Below are positions 59,501 through 64,000 of a DNA stretch of 64,000 nucleotides, in pieces. Source of the stretch: Cinclus cinclus (taxonomy: Eukaryota > Chordata > Aves > Passeriformes > Cinclidae). Positions within the stretch are counted from its first letter, which is position 1, and every line of letters starts with the position of its first letter. The notes beneath the pieces were generated by a model. The model had not been told where the DNA came from and searched no databases. It worked only from the letters and a program-made list of their open reading frames with translations. Both the position numbers and the translations under genes were made by a program. The DNA is taken from assembly GCF_963662255.1 (NCBI RefSeq), contig NC_085051.1, positions 56,087,101 to 56,151,100 on the forward strand. Reading direction: 5' to 3'.

Positions 59501-62500
59501 TGAAAAATTTTTGGTTTCATTCTGTACTTGTACAGTATGTCTTCATAACATTTCCCAGTACTACTTATCTCTCTAATAATAATATTGCCATTTTCTTTTC
59601 TGTGCCCAAGTGTAACCCTATGGATCTGTAATGAAACCTCCTGTTTCTGTAATACGTACCTCCTTTATATTCCTTTCCTGAAGTACCTTCAACAAATACA
59701 AGTTCTGGTTCAGCCAAGCTATTATTTCTATACAGTGCACATGATTGTTGAAGTATAGTGCTGCCTTTATAATTGATTATGTTATAGAGCTTTACTGTTG
59801 TGAAAGAGCACATTTTCCATATCTCTGAAATTATGTGTGTATTTATAAAATCTGTGTTTGTGTATATTACATGTGTATAATATATCTTTGTATATAAATG
59901 AGCTATAGATACGTTTAATGTCTTGTACAAAGTTTAAGTTTTGAGTTTATTTAATTTTCTCCTCTGTTCTTAAAATGGGATTTTGCTTCTGTTCATTGGT
60001 AGAGCTTCATAGTAAGACAGCAGTCCTTTCACATTCATCCATTGTAAGCCCCTGCCTTCCTGAGAAAAGAGCACTTTCATTAATGCTTTCTGGGGAGTGG
60101 GAGGAGGACACACAACTATTTTTAGGTTCAGGGTAACTTCCTTTCACCTACAGTTTTTTCATTCAAGTTATTACTGTTTCTTTGGCTCAACCAGGCAACA
60201 TTCCTTAGTAACAAAGAGGACTTGGGGAGTTCAGGGAATTTTGGTAGGGTGGGTATTTATGGGTTACTGTAATCTTGGTAACTGTATAACTCACAAGTAT
60301 CAGCAAATGGGCACACTTTGCTTCATGAGAGGTTAAGGCAAATCCATTAGAAAAATACTAGAATCTTCTTTCAGCTGGATATGGCAATGTTCCTGTTCCT
60401 TTGAAACCTCCCTGCTTGTGTCAGTCTGGTTGCAGGTGCAGTGACAGGAGGGTTTTTTCTGGTGGCAAAATTTGAGAAGTTCTCGAGCCAAGGGCAGCCT
60501 CTCATCTGCTGGGAGAAGTGTTTGTGGGGCCACAGTGTAAAACAGATTGTTAGAAACATTCCACCTCCTCCTGATTTTAGTGATGTGCTTGATCCTGGGT
60601 CCTCTCAAACAGTTAATTCAGCAGGTCTGAAATGCTGATGGATATTTATGTAGGGTTGATAGTTTCTGTGTCTGTGGTTTTCTGCTTCAAGTAAACAATA
60701 GCACAGCTACAGTATGAGGATCTTTATCAAGTGTGTCAAAAGATAAGGCAGCTGTCCAAAGAATCAGTGTAAAATACTTCTCTGCCCTTAGTTGTTGCAC
60801 TTGGTTGAAAATTTTGTCTGTTTTCAATGACGTCTTGAAGTCAGACTGAAGGGGAGTCAGTTTGATCAGGAGTAATAATGATCCACAGTAATGGAAGGTT
60901 TTTTGCCAGTATTTTTTTTCTAATTGTTTTATTAAACAAATCTAAGAGGTATACACATTTTCAAAATCATACGTGTCAGTATCAATTTACTTTTGAATTT
61001 CCTGTAGGAAGTTTATTTTTCAAGTCAAAGTATTTCTGATATTTAATGTTTTTTTTTTATTCCTTGAAAACAAAGCATTTAAGTTTTTATTTTAAAACAC
61101 TATAACATTTAAATCCATTTTATAAAAAAGGAACATTATTTTGTATTTATTATCTTTATTGATTTTTACCACTCTACTTCCTTTCCAGTATGTGACAGAT
61201 TCTTAACTGTAGTATTTTCCTTGTGTGTGAAGTGCAAGGTCCTTCCTGTAGCATCTGCAAGAGTCTGGGGCAGAGAAGGAAAATAATGTAATAGAGCTGC
61301 TGTGCCTGTTTAAATGGACAGAAAGCAAAAAAGTGAAATTAATCGTTTTTGGGTAGCTTCCTAAAAGAAAACTTAGAGTATCAGGTTGCTGTAAATTTTG
61401 TTTTACATGGTTGGACATGGTGCCAGCTCTTCTGTAACAGCAGCTGCTTGTGTTCCCTGAGCTGAAGAGCTTGTTCTAATACCTTAATGTTGGACTTCAG
61501 AACTGACTGAGTTACAAGAGATGTGGAGACAAGCAGTCTGCTGTTGTAATTATAGAAGTTTGTGCATAATTAGGGTGTTTCTGAAGATTTTTATGAATTG
61601 GAAAAGGTGCATCTCCTGCAAAACATGAGTTGAAGATTCAGCTGTCCTCATGTGACGGTATTTTACAGAAGTTGAAGTAAATCCAGGGGTCTCTCAGAGG
61701 TGATGAGTAAATGCTGACACCTGTGTGCCCCTGCTGGTTAAATGTATCAGTTTTAGAACTTGACCCCCCAGCAGGAGATATGATAAACTACTCAATTACA
61801 GCAATTTTTATTCTGAAAAATCAGATACAGTCATAAAGAATAAGGTTAAGTTCATCTTGTGTGTTGTCTGGAGAAGTTCCTTGCTGTTATATTTGGATTA
61901 AAACAATGAAATAAATGTAAGTTGCATGGTTATTTGTTTTATATTTTGATTGTGAAGGCTGGCTGGGCAAAAATGTAGTTTCGGTATTGGGGGAAGCATT
62001 TATTTGGGTATTTTTTTATCATAAGGTTAAGGAGATATGTCATTGGAATTGTGAGTGAGTTTCTGACTCCTCAAGGAGTATCAGAAAAAAAGTTTAGTGT
62101 CACTGAGAAGTAACTGTAGTTTGTGTTGGATGTGGTCTGTAGTTTTCTGTGGGATTCCTGGAAGGTTTTCAGGAAGTTTTGGGGTATATTGTGTATGATG
62201 TGTTTTTTCATAATGCTTGTGGTATAGCTACCTAGTCTGAGGTGTGCTTCTGTTGTTTGGGATTTCTGTGCTTTGCAGTGTCATGAGTTTAATGTTATGA
62301 CTTTCTTTGCCTTTTTTTTGCACATGCTTGTACTGAACTTGGATTTTCAAGTTTTACAGTGTAGGTGGTAGCAAATTTGTTTGTTGCTTTCAATGCTTTT
62401 GTCGTGTGGATTATACTGCAAAAGAAATCTACCGCAGCTTAAATTTCTTGTATTACAAATTGATACTCTGGGTAGTCAGAAATTGAGGGAAGGATGATTT

Positions 62501-64000
62501 TGGATTTTAGAGGAATTAAGTATTCTTATTTTCCCTTTATGTTACCCAATAGGATGTACTGTGAACATACGAACTTTCGTTAGTTTTCTTGGCAAGTTTT
62601 GCTCGTGTGCTTTCCACTTTCACATTCCAACAGGAGGAGATGTTATGTGCAGCCTCTGTATAAATTAGAAAGTTTAGTTAGTGTTTTCTGACTTCATATA
62701 AGGTTAACTGTTCAAAACTTTCTAGAGACTATGTTTTCCCACCTATGTGTGAACAAAAGTGCAAAAGATGGTGATTACAGCTGAGACAGTACTTGAATTG
62801 CTGTAGAGAGCAAAAACTTATTAGTTGAATATTGTTAGTGTTACCAAGGGAAAGTAAATTTGGCAGCTGACAGTCTTGGTGTTTTCAAATAGCATTTTTG
62901 GGATAGCTTTTTGAAGAAGTTGAGGTGGTACTGTGTCATCTTGGTCCTCCTTCACTTTCCCTTTCTTCCACCCAGCCCCATACTTCTCCTGTTTTCTTCT
63001 TTGCTTCTTCCTTATCACTGCCTTCCTTACTCCCACTTCTTTTTCTTCCTGTACCCTCTGACAGACACGCTAAGGTATTTTTCCACAAGAGGGTGATAAA
63101 ACTCCCATGTGTTAAAATGAGCACTCCAGGTGGAGGGGATTGCAGAGGTTATTGACAAACTCAGTATAATAAAATTAGCTGTATTTATACTGAAAAAAAT
63201 AGTCTGCTCATCTTCAGCTCCATCCATGTGTAACAGTGGTTGTTTGTGTGCCCTTCTAGAGGCAAGACTAGACCCGTCGGGATGGAGATCCACCCTGGGA
63301 AGAACATGTTAGCTCCATCCTGCCTCTATTGCAGTAATCAGACCTTGCTGCAAGACAGTCTTTCATATCTGTTATTCATGCAATAATTTTCCTTTTCCTT
63401 TCTCCCCCATGCCCTGTCGTGAGTATTTCTTGCTTTTTTCCTCCCCCCTCTCCTGTTTACTGGGAAGCAAAACCTTGTTCTTCATTGGTCCTAAGAAACT
63501 GCAGTGGTTGAAGTTTCTATTCACCTTTAAAAGGTGCAGAAAGAATGAAAAGGTGAGGCAGAGAGAGAGTGATAGCCAGTGCTGTGATTTGTCTTTCATA
63601 GGGAATCTTGTTACAAATTTGTAGCTGTTTTTGACTGTACCCAGACTTGAACAATTATTTTACTCTGAACTAGATGCTGCTTCAGTTTCTCCTTTTAGGG
63701 CTTGGAAGGCTATAGAAATAAGTGGTTCTTACTCCTTCTGACAAGAGCAACTCCAAAATTGTGTGCCTTAAGTGATGGAGACCATGACTAGAGTTCTGGG
63801 CTTAGCTCTTGGAAAAGTGGTGTGGTATGGTTGTATGACAAAGACGTGGGAGCAGATCCATTAAATATGTGGGAGAGGGTTGGGATGCAAGGCTTTTTAG
63901 ATGACCTTCAAGAAGCAGTCAGCATTTCAGAGAGTGGTTGTTACCCTGTATTTTGGATGCCATAATCTCAGAAGAAGTGTCTGTTGCTGTAAATTGCTTT

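Larger units (their letters stand above)
53587..64000 (+). other. PPP2R5E: PPP2R5E intron 2, 5' part
   Basis: More than 10 kb of AT-rich sequence with no exon continuing the PPP2R5E frame after residue 52 (expected Asp-Val-Pro). It holds CR1 tails at 55041-55095 and 59366-59500, T-rich tracts at about 56271-56322 and 58828-58856, and a pyrimidine-rich stretch at about 62941-63056. Open frames here lack domains. The intron evidently continues past the window. Confidence 0.85.

Noticed and set aside
1..64000. tRNA, rRNA, snRNA or microRNA genes
   Set aside because: I looked for B-box and other signature motifs and found none convincing; a covariance-model search would be needed to exclude small RNAs.

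Overview
This window looks like a bird nuclear genome. Evidence: 14 fragments of CR1 LINEs, most with recognisable 3' ends; an LTR of a family common in songbirds; no Alu or L1; and two protein-coding genes whose encoded proteins closely resemble vertebrate WDR89 and PPP2R5E. A passerine is likely but not proven. In mammals the order is SGPP1, WDR89, PPP2R5E, all on one strand. Here WDR89 and PPP2R5E are both on the + strand in that order, so SGPP1 should lie just upstream of the window.

Layout: 1-4340 is AT-rich intergenic DNA. 4345-4720 is a compact CpG island with CCAAT boxes, GC boxes and a + strand YY1-type AAGATGGCGGCC site, the likely WDR89 promoter and non-coding first exon. It runs directly into nine GGAAC(C/G) hexamers and then a minisatellite of 27 units of about 39 bp (4719-5756). 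5757-21999 is probably WDR89 intron 1. It carries CR1 fragments, a CpG-dense patch (about 10150-10575) and a second minisatellite of 45 units of 35 bp (15783-17377), each unit with a short inverted repeat. The WDR89 coding sequence is one uninterrupted exon (22021-23199). 23200-49950 is the WDR89 3' region and intergenic DNA, rich in CR1, with one LTR and one exon-like 98-bp segment (47270-47367).

49960-51210 is the PPP2R5E CpG island with a non-coding first exon ending at 50868. PPP2R5E coding exon 2 is 53423-53586 (residues 1-52 plus one base). The rest of the window is PPP2R5E intron 2; the next exon is not here.

The two genes have no known joint pathway. WDR89 is a poorly characterised WD40 protein. 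PPP2R5E is the B56-epsilon targeting subunit of protein phosphatase 2A. The most unusual content is the two minisatellites, one abutting a promoter and carrying a splice-donor-like sequence in most units, the other conserving a stem in every unit, together with the exon-like segment that could splice in frame to PPP2R5E exon 2. No computation was run; all calls come from reading the sequence.
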